64,000 nucleotides of DNA from CAZRAL01 sp964598005 (GCA_964598005.1 CAZRAL010000009.1:4274-68273), one strand, 5' to 3'. Positions 41,180 through 51,645 are shown, counted from the stretch's first letter. Translations and numbers: made by a program. The notes: a model not told the origin generated them from the letters alone.

Positions 41180-44100
41180 TTGAGGTCGCTGGCATTCTGG
41201 CTGGCTGTCATGGCGGCTGTCGGTTTTTCATTGCTCGTGCTTGCACTGCGTTTTGTGGTGATGCCGAACATCGAAAATTACCGCGAGCAAATTGTCGGTC
41301 AGGTGGCGCAGGCTTCGGGAATGGCCGTATCCGCTGCTGCTTTGCGCGGCGGCTGGAGCGGTTTCCGCCCCACCGTCATGCTGGCCGACGTGGCGTTTCG
41401 CGATCCGACTGCACGCGACCCGGCATTCCGCTTATCGCGCCTGGATGTGTCGTTCTCCTGGTGGACATTGTTTACCGGGCAGATTCACTTCCATGCGTTG
41501 CGCCTCAGCAATCCCGAGTTGACGCTTTCGCGAGCCAGCGATGGCCTGATTTATTTCGCCGGCAAGCCGCTCAATAAACCGGATGTAAATCAGGAAGAAG
41601 GAGCGCTCCTGCCCTGGCTGCTGGAACAGCCGGGGGTCGAAATTCGTGATGCAACGGTGGTCTGGTCTGATGCACTGAATCCTGGCCCGCCACTACGGTT
41701 TACCGATGTTCAATTACGGGTGGAAAAGCAGGGCAAATGGCATCGGATCGGCTTTTTTGCTAAACCGCCGGCGGCGTTGGCAACCTCGCTAGAAGGCAGC
41801 GGTGATTTGGTGCTGCAACGCATACAGCAACATTGGCAGGTGGCAGGCACAATTTATGCCGCCGCCGCTCAGGCCAACCTGACCGAGCTGCGCCGCCATC
41901 TGACGGTCCCCGATCTTCTCCGTGCCGGAACAGGAAACATCAGGGCCTGGGTGGATATCGACAGTCAGGTTACAGTCAATCCGGTGCGTACCATCACCGC
42001 CGATCTCAATGTGGTTCAGGCGACCGCGCAACTAGCAAATGATCTTGCCCCGCTACACATTGCGAAACTTGCCGGACGCATCGAATATCAGGCACGCGAG
42101 GGGGGATTTTCGATTGCCAGCAAGCAATTGGAATTTCGTACCCGCGATGGCGTGGCACAGGGGCCGGCGGATTTTTCCATAACCTTGCTTGATCAAGCCA
42201 GTCCCCGGCAGGCGCGGGGCGAAATGGCGGCGAATGGGATAGATCTCAAGGTGATGGCTGCATTGCTGGAATATTTTCCGGTCGGCAAGGAAGTGCGTCA
42301 GGTGGTGGCGCGTTTTTCGCCGCGTGGCATGGTGGTGCGCACCCAAGTGGCGTGGAATGGCGCTATCGACAAACCAACGGGGTATCGCATCGATGGCGAG
42401 GTTGATGGTTTTGGATTGAATGCAGACGGCAAAATGCCGGGGGTCAGCGGTTTTACCGGAGCAGTACATGGTGACGAAAAGGGTGGCAAGATTCACATCG
42501 ACTCGCGCCAGTTTGCGCTCGATATGCCGCATCTGTTCCGGGCGCCGTTGACTTTCAATACCCTGGATGCCGATGCAATATGGAAGACTACGCCACAAGG
42601 CTTCGAAATCGAACTGTCCACAGTGAAATTTACTGAAGCCGATATGACGGGTGAGCTGGCCGGTCATTATCGCCGTGGGGGACCAGCTGAAAAGGGCCCG
42701 GGCAGTATCGATATCAAAGGAAAATTATTTAAAGTGGATGCCACCCAGGTCGCCCGTTATCTACCCAATGGTATAGCAGCCACCCGTGACTATATCGAAT
42801 GGGCGGTACAGGGCGGCATGGTGGAAGAAGCGGATTTTCTGCTGAACGGCGAGTTGTACGAATTTCCTTTTCACATGGGTAATGGGGGGCACTTCCTAAT
42901 CAAGGGAAAAATGAAAGATGTCGCATTCCGCCATACCGAAAAATGGCCAGGATATGAAAATATCAATGGTGATATTACTTTCGAAAATACCCGTTTTTCG
43001 GCGCAGATTAATGAGGCAAAAATTTTTGGCGCCACGATCCACCACACGGTGCTGGGCATCGAGGACATGGCGATTCCCAATCCGCTATTCAGAATCAAGG
43101 GTGAGGCCCGCGCCAGCGCACAGGATGTGGCGCGTTATTTACGTGAAAGTCCGCTAAGCGAAGGGATCGGCGCATTTACCCGCTTTGTACAGATCGAGGG
43201 CTCTGGCCAATTGGCGCTTGAACTCGATATTCCAATTACACAAAAAGAAGGGTTCAAGGTAAGCGGACGCTATCTCCTCAATCACGGCAGTGCCAAGCCC
43301 GCGATTGGGCCGCTTGTCACCAATATAAACGGTAGTGTGCAATTTACCGAAAGCCGTATAAAAAGCATGGGACTGAATGGCATAGCCTACGGCAACCCGC
43401 TGACAGTAGCAATTACGGGCGGGGGCGAAACAGGGGTGGTGACCACGCTGACAGGACGGGCCGAGCTTACGCAATTGCAGGACGTTATTCCGTTCCCGTT
43501 GCCGAAACAGATTAGCGGTGCCATGAATATTGGTGGACGAATTACCGCCAAGCCGAGCGGAACCGAGTTGTTGTTTGAATCCAATCTGGTTGGCGTTACG
43601 TCAACGCTACCGGTGCCATTGACCAAACAAGCTGAAACGGCGCAGAAACTTGCCGTTACCTTCACCCACCCCGGCCATTCTGACGAACGCATTCGCGTTA
43701 CGCTGGGAGAACAAATCGATGTGCGCCTTCGCCGCCGGGCAGACCCCAGCGGGGCACTCAGCGGTCTGGCCGGCGGACTGGTCAGCCTGGAGTCTCCGTT
43801 AGCTGCCAATGCGGTCATTCCCGAGGGAATATGGTTGACGGGCAGCATGGAACAGCTTGATTTCGATGCCTGGCGCGCCGCTTTTGAAGCAGCCTATCCC
43901 CCGATTTCTGCAGCCTCAAAGGCGGAAGTAGCGAATCGTAGGAATGGCGGTCAGCCAGCGTTATCCTTTGCGGGCTTTGATTTGAAATTGGGCACCTTAC
44001 AGGCTTACGGACGGCCTTTTTCAAATATCGCTATCAAGGGGCGCCAGACTGACAACGATTGGCGTTTGATGCTGGATGGGGCGGATGCAAGCGGCGATTT

Positions 44101-45103
44101 GTTTTGGCACCCGGGTGTCGATAACACAAGCGCGGCAATACGCGCCCGGCTTAGCCATTTGGTGCTGGCAGAGGCCACTGCTGTAAGCGGCGATACCGGT
44201 GCAAACGGTTTTGCCGATCTTCCAGTTATGGATATTATTGCCGAGCGCTTCAAGTTCAAGGGGCGCGAACTGGGCAAGCTCGAGTTGCGTGCAGCCCCCC
44301 AGGGGCGGGACTGGAAAATCGAGAAAATGATCATTTCGAACGGGCATGCCGTGCTTGACTCGGATGGAATCTGGCAACGCGATGCTGACAATGGCCGCTC
44401 GCGGACAACCTTGAATGCAAAACTCGAAGTCAAAAATCTGGATGCATTAATGGCGCAATTTGGCTATGGCGATTATCTGCGCCGCGGAGCAGGTGGCCTG
44501 GAGGGTGTGTTGTCATGGCCAGGACACACCTATCAATTTTCAAGCGCCGTGCTATCGGGCCATTTCAAACTGCAGGCGCGCAACGGCCAGTTTGCAAAAA
44601 TCGAACCGGGTGCAGGCAAGCTACTTGGTCTGATTAGCCTGCAATCGATTCCACGCCGTTTCACTCTCGATTTTCGCGATTTGTTCAGCGAGGGTTTTGC
44701 CTTTGACCGCATCGACGGCGATATAAAAATCGAGCGTGGCATCATGTTTACCGAAAACTTCACCATTAATGGTCCAGCTGCCGAAGTCAAAATGGCGGGC
44801 GACGTGTCTTTGCCTGCCGAGCGGCAGAATCTGACCTTGACTGTGATACCAGCGCTAGGGGGAGGGGTGGCCCTGGCGGCGGGTGTGGCAGCCGCTAATC
44901 CGTTGTTGGGCGCCGGCGTGTGGCTGATGCAAAAAATATTGCAGAATCCCATCGATAGAATTCTTTCCTATCAATACACCGTCACCGGAACATGGGATAA
45001 TCCGCTCGTTGAAAAAGTAAACAAGAATAGTACTGCACAACCGGCCCTCCCCGATCCGCCCGTAGCAACTCTGCCTGTTCTACCGACATCGAGAAAAGAG
45101 TGA
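41180..45103 (+). CDS. yhdP: YhdP family AsmA-like envelope protein
   Basis: 1307 residues, one N-terminal membrane anchor (LAFWLAVMAAVGFSLLVLAL) and a very long periplasmic part of beta-strand character (DUF3971/TIGR02099), ending in the AsmA-like C-terminal domain (RRFTLDFRDLFSEGFAFDRI). YhdP-type proteins span the periplasm and are implicated in phospholipid transport to the outer membrane. The start is uncertain: no ATG is in frame near the anchor, and TTG at 41180 is used here; the open frame extends upstream through IKIAVRTFLFL, so an AUU/GUU-type or more distal start is possible. Its stop overlaps the next GTG. Confidence 0.88.
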   Translation: MRSLAFWLAVMAAVGFSLLVLALRFVVMPNIENYREQIVGQVAQASGMAVSAAALRGGWSGFRPTVMLADVAFRDPTARDPAFRLSRLDVSFSWWTLFTGQIHFHALRLSNPELTLSRASDGLIYFAGKPLNKPDVNQEEGALLPWLLEQPGVEIRDATVVWSDALNPGPPLRFTDVQLRVEKQGKWHRIGFFAKPPAALATSLEGSGDLVLQRIQQHWQVAGTIYAAAAQANLTELRRHLTVPDLLRAGTGNIRAWVDIDSQVTVNPVRTITADLNVVQATAQLANDLAPLHIAKLAGRIEYQAREGGFSIASKQLEFRTRDGVAQGPADFSITLLDQASPRQARGEMAANGIDLKVMAALLEYFPVGKEVRQVVARFSPRGMVVRTQVAWNGAIDKPTGYRIDGEVDGFGLNADGKMPGVSGFTGAVHGDEKGGKIHIDSRQFALDMPHLFRAPLTFNTLDADAIWKTTPQGFEIELSTVKFTEADMTGELAGHYRRGGPAEKGPGSIDIKGKLFKVDATQVARYLPNGIAATRDYIEWAVQGGMVEEADFLLNGELYEFPFHMGNGGHFLIKGKMKDVAFRHTEKWPGYENINGDITFENTRFSAQINEAKIFGATIHHTVLGIEDMAIPNPLFRIKGEARASAQDVARYLRESPLSEGIGAFTRFVQIEGSGQLALELDIPITQKEGFKVSGRYLLNHGSAKPAIGPLVTNINGSVQFTESRIKSMGLNGIAYGNPLTVAITGGGETGVVTTLTGRAELTQLQDVIPFPLPKQISGAMNIGGRITAKPSGTELLFESNLVGVTSTLPVPLTKQAETAQKLAVTFTHPGHSDERIRVTLGEQIDVRLRRRADPSGALSGLAGGLVSLESPLAANAVIPEGIWLTGSMEQLDFDAWRAAFEAAYPPISAASKAEVANRRNGGQPALSFAGFDLKLGTLQAYGRPFSNIAIKGRQTDNDWRLMLDGADASGDLFWHPGVDNTSAAIRARLSHLVLAEATAVSGDTGANGFADLPVMDIIAERFKFKGRELGKLELRAAPQGRDWKIEKMIISNGHAVLDSDGIWQRDADNGRSRTTLNAKLEVKNLDALMAQFGYGDYLRRGAGGLEGVLSWPGHTYQFSSAVLSGHFKLQARNGQFAKIEPGAGKLLGLISLQSIPRRFTLDFRDLFSEGFAFDRIDGDIKIERGIMFTENFTINGPAAEVKMAGDVSLPAERQNLTLTVIPALGGGVALAAGVAAANPLLGAGVWLMQKILQNPIDRILSYQYTVTGTWDNPLVEKVNKNSTAQPALPDPPVATLPVLPTSRKE

Positions 45104-45969
45104 TTATTACCAAAGCCAATACCGCCGATATGCTGGCCCGCGCCCAGCAGGGTACACAATCGTTTGTTCGTGTGGCGGCGATCCAGATGGCCTCAGGGCC
45201 TAATGTGGAAGCCAATCTTCAGGAAGCGGGGCGGTTGATCGAACTGGCGGCCAAAGCCGGCGCGCGGCTGATCGCGCTGCCCGAATACTTTGCCATCATG
45301 GGCATGAAAGATACCGACAAGGTCAAGGTTCGCGAGCGCGAAGGCGACGGGCCGATCCAGCGCTGGATGTCGTCCATTGCGGCGGCCCATGGCGTCTGGC
45401 TGATTGGCGGCTCGATTCCGCTGGAAACGGGCAGCCCCGACAAGGTGCGTAACACCTGCCTGGTTTATGACAAAAGTGGTAAACAGGTAGCTCGCTACGA
45501 CAAAATTCATCTTTTCAACCTCTCGCTCGGCACGGAAAATTTTTCCGAAGAACGCACGATCGAACCGGGTAATCAGGTGGTGGTGGTTGATTCGCCTTAT
45601 GGCCGTATCGGTTTGTCGCTGTGTTACGACCTACGCTTTCCCGAGCTTTACCGGGCGATGGGCGATGTGGATCTGATTGTCGTTCCCTCAGCCTTCACCG
45701 CGACCACCGGCAAGGCGCACTGGGAGCCGTTGATCCGCGCGCGCGCCATTGAAAATCTGGCTTATGTGCTGGCCCCGGCACAGGGAGGTTATCATGTCAG
45801 CGGCCGCGAAACGCATGGCGATTCGATGATCGTCGACCCGTGGGGGGTGGTGCTTGATCGCCTACCGCGCGGTTCCGGAGTAGTGGTGGCGGGCATCAAT
45901 CCACAATATCAGAAAACCATTCGCAAAAGCCTGCCAGCATTGATGCATCGGACACTTCGGGCAATCTGA
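45100..45969 (+). CDS. Nitrilase-superfamily amidohydrolase (Nit1/Nit2-like)
   Basis: 289 residues with GTG start overlapping the yhdP stop (GTGA). Catalytic triad E62 (LPEYF), K135 (RYDKIHLFN) and C175 (SLCYDLRFPELYR). The motif pattern is that of Nit proteins, which hydrolyse deaminated glutathione or omega-amides. Pairing with yhdP is common in betaproteobacteria and probably reflects shared transcription rather than a shared task. Confidence 0.92.
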   Translation: MIITKANTADMLARAQQGTQSFVRVAAIQMASGPNVEANLQEAGRLIELAAKAGARLIALPEYFAIMGMKDTDKVKVREREGDGPIQRWMSSIAAAHGVWLIGGSIPLETGSPDKVRNTCLVYDKSGKQVARYDKIHLFNLSLGTENFSEERTIEPGNQVVVVDSPYGRIGLSLCYDLRFPELYRAMGDVDLIVVPSAFTATTGKAHWEPLIRARAIENLAYVLAPAQGGYHVSGRETHGDSMIVDPWGVVLDRLPRGSGVVVAGINPQYQKTIRKSLPALMHRTLRAI

Positions 45970-46026
45970 ATTGGCAGTGGGCTACGCCGTCTTCAACGTG
46001 GCTGATTATATCTGGGCTACGTGCTT

Positions 46027-46040
46027 TAATCAGAGGTTCC
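46027..46040. repeat. Solo end of the IS5-like repeat family
   Basis: TAATCAGAGGTTCC at 46027-46040, followed by TAAA, matches the right end of the elements at 17437 and 41004. No left end is found nearby, so only the terminus remains in the 86-nt gap between the nitrilase gene and dppF. Confidence 0.6.
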
Positions 46041-46055
46041 TAAACTTGATTGGAT

Positions 46056-47078
46056 TCAAGCAGCCAGTTTAATGGGAATGCGCCTCTCTTCGACGGCGTG
46101 GCACGCTACCTGCCCGCCAGCGCGATGATCGATCAGATTGGGCCGTTCGATTTTGCAGCGCTCATAGACGTGCGGGCAACGCGGATGAAAAGTGCAGCCC
46201 GTCGGTGGGTGTAGCGGATTGGGCACCTCACCCGCTACTGGTGTGCGCTGTTTGCCGGTCATCTTGAGATCGGGAATCGCCGATTGCAACATCTGCGTAT
46301 AGGGATGCAGCGGCTGCGCAAAAATGCGTTTGGTATCGGCAATTTCCACCAGCCGTCCGAGATACATGACCCCAACCCGGTTGGAGATGTGCGAGACGAC
46401 GGCAAGATTGTGCGAGATAAACAAATAGGTAAGACCAAATTCGCGTTGCAGATCTTTCATCAGATTGAGTATCTGCGCCTGAACGGAAACATCAAGTGCA
46501 GAGGTAGGTTCGTCGCAGACCAGAAACTCCGGGTTCGACGACAGGGCGCGAGCGATCGAGATACGCTGGCGCTGACCGCCGGAAAATTCGTGGGGAAATT
46601 TTTTGGCATCCAAGGGCGAAAGGCCTACCTGAGTCAGTAAGTGATCGACGCGCAATTTTAATTGCGGTCCGCTACGCATCAGGTTATGTAACAAGATGGG
46701 CTCAGCGATGATCTTGCCCACGCGCCAGCGCGGGTTAAGGCTGGCGTAAGGATCCTGAAAGATCATTTGGAAGCGTTTGCGCAATTGCTGCACCTCGCGC
46801 GCGCCAGAATGCGCCATATCGACGCCATCGAAAACAATCGAACCTCGCGAGGGCGTATATAGCCCACAAACCAGGCGTGCAACGGTCGATTTACCGCAAC
46901 CCGATTCGCCTACCAATGCAAGCGTTTCACCGCGCCGGATGGTGAAGGAGACACCATCGACCGCTTTGAGGATCTGCCGGGGTTGCCCCTCAAATAGGCG
47001 ATTGAGCCAGGGCCGCGAGACATCAAACTCCATGGCGATATCGCGTACTTCAAGCAAGTTGTCGTTTGCAGTCGTCAT
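46056..47078 (-). CDS. dppF: Peptide ABC transporter ATP-binding protein, OppF/DppF type
   Basis: 340 residues. Walker A GESGCGKSTVARL, signature FSGGQRQRISIARAL, Walker B FLVCDEPTSALD, and the C-terminal oligopeptide-transporter domain with TGCTFHPRCPHVYERC, whose cysteines often hold an Fe-S cluster. Energises peptide uptake together with DppD. Start overlaps the dppD stop by 4 nt. Confidence 0.9.
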   Translation of the reverse strand: MTTANDNLLEVRDIAMEFDVSRPWLNRLFEGQPRQILKAVDGVSFTIRRGETLALVGESGCGKSTVARLVCGLYTPSRGSIVFDGVDMAHSGAREVQQLRKRFQMIFQDPYASLNPRWRVGKIIAEPILLHNLMRSGPQLKLRVDHLLTQVGLSPLDAKKFPHEFSGGQRQRISIARALSSNPEFLVCDEPTSALDVSVQAQILNLMKDLQREFGLTYLFISHNLAVVSHISNRVGVMYLGRLVEIADTKRIFAQPLHPYTQMLQSAIPDLKMTGKQRTPVAGEVPNPLHPPTGCTFHPRCPHVYERCKIERPNLIDHRAGGQVACHAVEERRIPIKLAA

Positions 47079-48073
47079 GCCGTCACCGTGTTCGTGGCTG
47101 TGGCATACAACCAGCAGGCCGCCTGCGTCTTGCCGGCGGGCATCAAGCCGGGGCGCTCACGAAGACAACGCTCTCCTGGCACGTCGGTCACCCGGGTACA
47201 ACGTGGATTGAAGGCACATCCAGGCGGAATAGCGGTCAGCCGCGGCATTGAGCCATCGATCTGCGTGAGGCGTTCATGATTGTCTCCCACATCGGGGATC
47301 GCCCCCATCAGGCCGATGGTATAGGGATGTTGCGGATGATGAATGACCTCGGCAACCGGGCCGATTTCGGCAATTCGTCCGGCGTACATCACCGCGACAC
47401 GATCCGCGGTTTCGGCGATCACCCCCATATCGTGCGTCACCAGCATGACTGCGGTGCCATGTTCGTGGCAGAGTTTTTTCAGCAACGTGATGATCTGCGC
47501 CTGGATCGAAACATCGAGCGCCGTGGTCGGCTCGTCGGCAATGATGAGTTTGGGGTTGGCGGCCAGCGCCAGTGCAATCACCACCCGCTGGCGCATACCG
47601 CCAGAAAATTGGTGCGGATAGTGGTCGATACGTTTTTCAGCTGCAGGGATGCCCACTTCTTTCAGCAACTCGATCGCACGTGCACGCGCTTGCGCGTGAG
47701 TGAGATCGAGGTGGGTCGCTATCGTTTCGATAAGCTGGCGGCCAATGGTGTAGAGCGGATTGAGCGAGGTGAGCGGATCCTGAAAAATCGCGCCGATTTC
47801 GCGGCCACGAATTTTGCGCAGCGCTTCAAACGGCAGATTGTCGATGCGCCGGCCATTCAACAAAATTTCACCGCGGGCGATTCGCCCCGGCGGCTCCAGC
47901 AAGCCGATGACCGCTGCTCCGGTCAGTGATTTTCCGGCGCCGGATTCACCCACCACGCCCAGCACTTCGCCGGGCGCGATATCAAAACTGATATCGTCCA
48001 CGGCAACCAACGTGCCGCGCCGCGTGGGGAATTCGATACGCAGGTTTTTGATTTGCAATAGCGGCGGAACCAT
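47075..48073 (-). CDS. dppD: Peptide ABC transporter ATP-binding protein, OppD/DppD type
   Basis: 332 residues. Walker A GESGAGKSLTGAAV, signature FSGGMRQRVVIALAL, Walker B LIIADEPTTALD, C-terminal cysteine motif PPGCAFNPRCTRVTDVPGER. Follows dppC with four nt between them. The substrate, peptides or another amphiphile, is set by the binding proteins. Confidence 0.9.
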   Translation of the reverse strand: MVPPLLQIKNLRIEFPTRRGTLVAVDDISFDIAPGEVLGVVGESGAGKSLTGAAVIGLLEPPGRIARGEILLNGRRIDNLPFEALRKIRGREIGAIFQDPLTSLNPLYTIGRQLIETIATHLDLTHAQARARAIELLKEVGIPAAEKRIDHYPHQFSGGMRQRVVIALALAANPKLIIADEPTTALDVSIQAQIITLLKKLCHEHGTAVMLVTHDMGVIAETADRVAVMYAGRIAEIGPVAEVIHHPQHPYTIGLMGAIPDVGDNHERLTQIDGSMPRLTAIPPGCAFNPRCTRVTDVPGERCLRERPGLMPAGKTQAACWLYATATNTVTA

Positions 48074-48077
48074 CGCG

Positions 48078-48992
48078 CTACCTCAATTTTGGATTGAGCG
48101 CATCGCGCAGCCAATCGCCAAACAGGTTAATCGACAACACCAGAATCACCAAAGCGCCACCGGGGAACACTGTGAGCCACCATTCGCCGGAGAACAAAAA
48201 CTGATTACCATTTTGAATAAAGGTGCCCAGCGACGGTTGCGTTGGCGGCATACCAATGCCCAGAAAAGACAGTGTGGCTTCGGTGATAATGGCTTCGCCG
48301 ATATGCAGGGTAGCCAACACCAACACCGGGCCCATGGCATTCGGTAAGACGTGACTGAACATGATGGCGAATGGTCTGCGACCGATCACCCGCGCAGCCT
48401 GTACGTACTCCTTGTTGCGCTCGACCAGCGCCGAACCACGCACCGTGCGCGCATAACGCACCCAGCCCGATGCGGCAATGGCAAAAATAAGCACGTGCAC
48501 GGCAATCTGATCGTGATACTCAGCATTCAGCACTGCACGGGCTACGCCATTAATCAGAATTGCAATCAGAATGGCGGGAAAAGAAAGCTGGATATCCGCG
48601 ACCCGCATGATGAAGGCGTCGAGTACGCCGCCAAAATAACCACTGATCAGCCCCAGCGTAATACCGATCAGCATCGATAGCAGCACCGCACAAATGCCCA
48701 CCACGAGCGATATCCGCGAACCGTACATGATGGTGGACAGCACATCGCGTCCCTGATCGTCAGTCCCCAGGAGGAACTGCGGGTTTCCTCCCTCGGTCCA
48801 AGCCGGTGGTTTAGAGCCGTTTTCCAGATAGACCGTTTTAAGATTGAAGAGATCATGCGGTGCCAGCAAAGGTGAAAACAGCGCCCCCAATATATAAATA
48901 GTCACCATTACTGCGGCAATCATCGCAACTGGGCTACGCGTGAAGCTATACCAGATATCGGAATCGAAAAAACGCTTCAATGTGTTGTGCAT
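48078..48992 (-). CDS. dppC: Peptide ABC transporter permease, OppC/DppC type
   Basis: 304 residues. One N-terminal membrane segment, the LLGTDDQGRDVLSTIMYGSR motif typical of DppC, then the BPD_transp_1 domain with the EAA loop YVQAARVIGRRPFAIMFSHV. Inner-membrane half of the translocation channel with DppB, two nt apart. Confidence 0.92.
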   Translation of the reverse strand: MHNTLKRFFDSDIWYSFTRSPVAMIAAVMVTIYILGALFSPLLAPHDLFNLKTVYLENGSKPPAWTEGGNPQFLLGTDDQGRDVLSTIMYGSRISLVVGICAVLLSMLIGITLGLISGYFGGVLDAFIMRVADIQLSFPAILIAILINGVARAVLNAEYHDQIAVHVLIFAIAASGWVRYARTVRGSALVERNKEYVQAARVIGRRPFAIMFSHVLPNAMGPVLVLATLHIGEAIITEATLSFLGIGMPPTQPSLGTFIQNGNQFLFSGEWWLTVFPGGALVILVLSINLFGDWLRDALNPKLR

Positions 48993-48993
48993 C

Positions 48994-49980
48994 TTAATGT
49001 CCCCCCGATGCAGCGCGATCGATCCTCAAACGTGGATCTACCACGTAATAAAGCATATCAACAACCAGGTTGATAAAAACAAAAATGAGACCGATCAGGC
49101 ACAGATAAGCCGCCATCACCGGGATATCCGCATACTGTACTGCTTGAATAAACAGCAGCCCCATTCCTGGCCAATGGAACACGGTTTCGGTGATGATGGC
49201 AAAGGCGATCAACCCGCCAAGCTGCAACCCGGTGATGGTGATAACCGGCACCAGCGTATTTTTAAGCGCGTGACCGAAGTGCACCACATTATTGGAAAGA
49301 CCGCGCGCACGGGCAAATTTGATGTAATCGGTGCGTAGCACTTCCAGCATTTCAGCGCGCACCAGCCGCATGATCAGCGTGATCGGATAAAACCCCAAGG
49401 TGATTACCGGCAGCACCAAGGCTTTCAATCCCGATTGGGTGAGTAAGCCCGTTGACCAAAAACCGAGCATAACCACGTCGCCGCGGCTAAACGAAGGTAA
49501 CAGCCCCAGCCACACAGCAAAAATCATAATCAGATAAATACCGATCAGGAAATTAGGCAAGGAAACACCGATGAGCGAAGTGGTGAGCAATAGCTGCGCC
49601 AGCCAGCTTTCGCGTTTCAGCGCGGTATAGACGCCAAGCGGAATGCCGACAACCAGGCCCAGCAACGCGGCCAGGCCCGCTAATTCCAGCGTGGCGGGCA
49701 GCCGCTCTGCTAGCAGCTGCGAAACCGGGCGCCCCAACCGCAATGAAATACCAAAATTGCCTTGTACGGCATTGCCGATAAATTTGGCAAACTGGATATA
49801 AAAGGGCTGATCGAGGCCTAACGATTTGCGCACTTCCATACGGTCTGCTGCCGTAGCCTCAGGTGGCAACATAAGAGATACCGGATCGCCAACAAAATTG
49901 AATAATGAGAAGGCAATAAAGCCGACCGCAAGCATCACAAGAATGCCTTGCAGCAGGCGGCGAATGATAAAAGCCAGCAT
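48994..49980 (-). CDS. dppB: Peptide ABC transporter permease, OppB/DppB type
   Basis: 328 residues, six membrane segments. MLAFIIRRLLQGILVMLAVG start, GDPVSLMLPPEATAADRMEV loop, EAA motif YIKFARARGLSNNVVHFGHA. It lies directly after the first binding-protein gene (12-nt gap). Confidence 0.92.
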   Translation of the reverse strand: MLAFIIRRLLQGILVMLAVGFIAFSLFNFVGDPVSLMLPPEATAADRMEVRKSLGLDQPFYIQFAKFIGNAVQGNFGISLRLGRPVSQLLAERLPATLELAGLAALLGLVVGIPLGVYTALKRESWLAQLLLTTSLIGVSLPNFLIGIYLIMIFAVWLGLLPSFSRGDVVMLGFWSTGLLTQSGLKALVLPVITLGFYPITLIMRLVRAEMLEVLRTDYIKFARARGLSNNVVHFGHALKNTLVPVITITGLQLGGLIAFAIITETVFHWPGMGLLFIQAVQYADIPVMAAYLCLIGLIFVFINLVVDMLYYVVDPRLRIDRAASGGH

Positions 49981-49992
49981 GAAAGGTATGTC

Positions 49993-51594
49993 CTAATTCA
50001 CGCTGAAGCGAAAAAAATACGGCACATTATTGGGCGAAAAAACCGCGCTGACATTCTTGCGCATCGCCCACGGCACCACGGGTTGATGCAGCGGGAGAAC
50101 GGGCAATTCGCTACCCACAATCGACAGCGCCTCACGGATCAGCTGGTTGCGTTTGCTTAAATCGCCTTCCACCTTGATGCGGTCGATCAATTGATCGAGC
50201 CTCGCGTTGCTGTAGCGGCCATAATTGGCATCGCCGTCGCCCGACTGTGCACCATGATAGGTGTGTAACAGGCTTTGCAGCGTATAAAGCGCATCGAAAC
50301 TGGGGGTACTCCAACTCAGCAGGTAAAAACTGGTGTCAAATTTTTCCAGCTTGGGAAATAAATTTTGCGTCTGAATAATGCGGGGCGTGACCTTGATGTC
50401 AATTTGCGCCAGCATCGGCGAAATGGCCTGACAAATATCGGCCGGGGGCTGGTTGTTGCCACAGTCTAGGGTAACCTCAAAGCCGCGGGGATAACCGGCC
50501 TCGGCCAGCAATGTTTTGGCGCGCTTGCGATCCAGCGGCAAACGTCGGTCGGTTTCCCTTGTATAGCCTTGCACCTCGGGGGCAATGATAGAACCGATCG
50601 GCACCGACAGCCCGCGCATCACCTTCGCCTTGATCGTCTGCACATCGATGGCGTGCGCGATAGCCTGCCGCACGCGGATATCTTTGAAAGGATTTTTCCC
50701 TTTCACATTCGAATACTGCAATTCGTCGCGATGGAGATCGAAAACTAGGTATTGCACCCGCTGCTCGAATCCTTCCTGCACCCTAATCTGTGGCGTGGCC
50801 TTGAGCTTGGCGATGTCCTGCGGCGGTGGATCGTTGACAAAATCCACTTCGCCAGATAGCAATGCCGCCACGCGGGTGGCGTTGGATTTGACCGGCAAAA
50901 CGACCACCTCGGTGAGATTGCCCTTCTCGGGGCTGGCGTTGTTCCACCACCGTGGGTGCGCAACCAGTACGGTCTTCACATCGGGCTGGCGCAGCGTAAC
51001 CATAAAGGGCCCGGTACCGTTCGTGTTGCGCGAGGCGTAAGTGTCTTCCTTGTCCTTGTAATTCTGCGGCAGCAGCGCGTTATTTTTAATCGCCCAGGCA
51101 CGGTTCATCACGCGAAACTGAACCAGATGATTGAGTAAGACCGGGTTGGGCTCTTTCATCAACAGATCGACAGTGAGGTCGTCGATTTTTTTCGCGCTGG
51201 CCACGCCCTGCAAGGTCGATTTAAGCTGCGAAGTCGGCGAAAGCGCACGTTCGATCGAGAACACGATATCGTCCGCCGTCAAAGTGGCGCCGTCGTGAAA
51301 TTTGACATGAGGGCGCAGTTTGAACCGCCAGGTTTTGGCGTCGGGCTGGGTCCACGATACGGCCAGCCAAGGGACAATCTTGAAATTTTTATCGCGCCCC
51401 ACCAGGCTTTCATAAACGTTGCTCAATAGCCGGTTAGTCACTGCGAGATTGGCGGAATGTGGATCGAGCGTCTGTGGCTCATCCTGGGTCGCGTAGCGAA
51501 GCGTTACCGCGCTGCTCGCAGTAACTGCCATTGCCCCCAGCAAGGCCAGTATTAATGCCCGTACAAAGCGATGGAAAGAGAAATTTGTCACCAT
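49993..51594 (-). CDS. Peptide-binding protein of ABC transporter (SBP family 5), first copy
   Basis: 533 residues from the ATG at 51594 (MVTNFSFHRFVRALILALLG); a GTG six codons upstream at 51612 is also possible. Signal peptide, then LRYATQDEPQTLDPHSANLA and the family 5 signature WTQPDAKTWRFKLRPHVKFH plus DGATLTADDIVFSIERAL. Sits between the permease gene and a second binding-protein gene of about the same length. The two differ well beyond recent duplication (for example LRYATQDEPQTLDPH against LRWASQGDVLTMDPH). Confidence 0.9.
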   Translation of the reverse strand: MVTNFSFHRFVRALILALLGAMAVTASSAVTLRYATQDEPQTLDPHSANLAVTNRLLSNVYESLVGRDKNFKIVPWLAVSWTQPDAKTWRFKLRPHVKFHDGATLTADDIVFSIERALSPTSQLKSTLQGVASAKKIDDLTVDLLMKEPNPVLLNHLVQFRVMNRAWAIKNNALLPQNYKDKEDTYASRNTNGTGPFMVTLRQPDVKTVLVAHPRWWNNASPEKGNLTEVVVLPVKSNATRVAALLSGEVDFVNDPPPQDIAKLKATPQIRVQEGFEQRVQYLVFDLHRDELQYSNVKGKNPFKDIRVRQAIAHAIDVQTIKAKVMRGLSVPIGSIIAPEVQGYTRETDRRLPLDRKRAKTLLAEAGYPRGFEVTLDCGNNQPPADICQAISPMLAQIDIKVTPRIIQTQNLFPKLEKFDTSFYLLSWSTPSFDALYTLQSLLHTYHGAQSGDGDANYGRYSNARLDQLIDRIKVEGDLSKRNQLIREALSIVGSELPVLPLHQPVVPWAMRKNVSAVFSPNNVPYFFRFSVN

Positions 51595-51645
51595 ATATTT
51601 TATTTTAGTCACTCTTTAGGTGCCCTCCGCACCCGCATACGAAAA

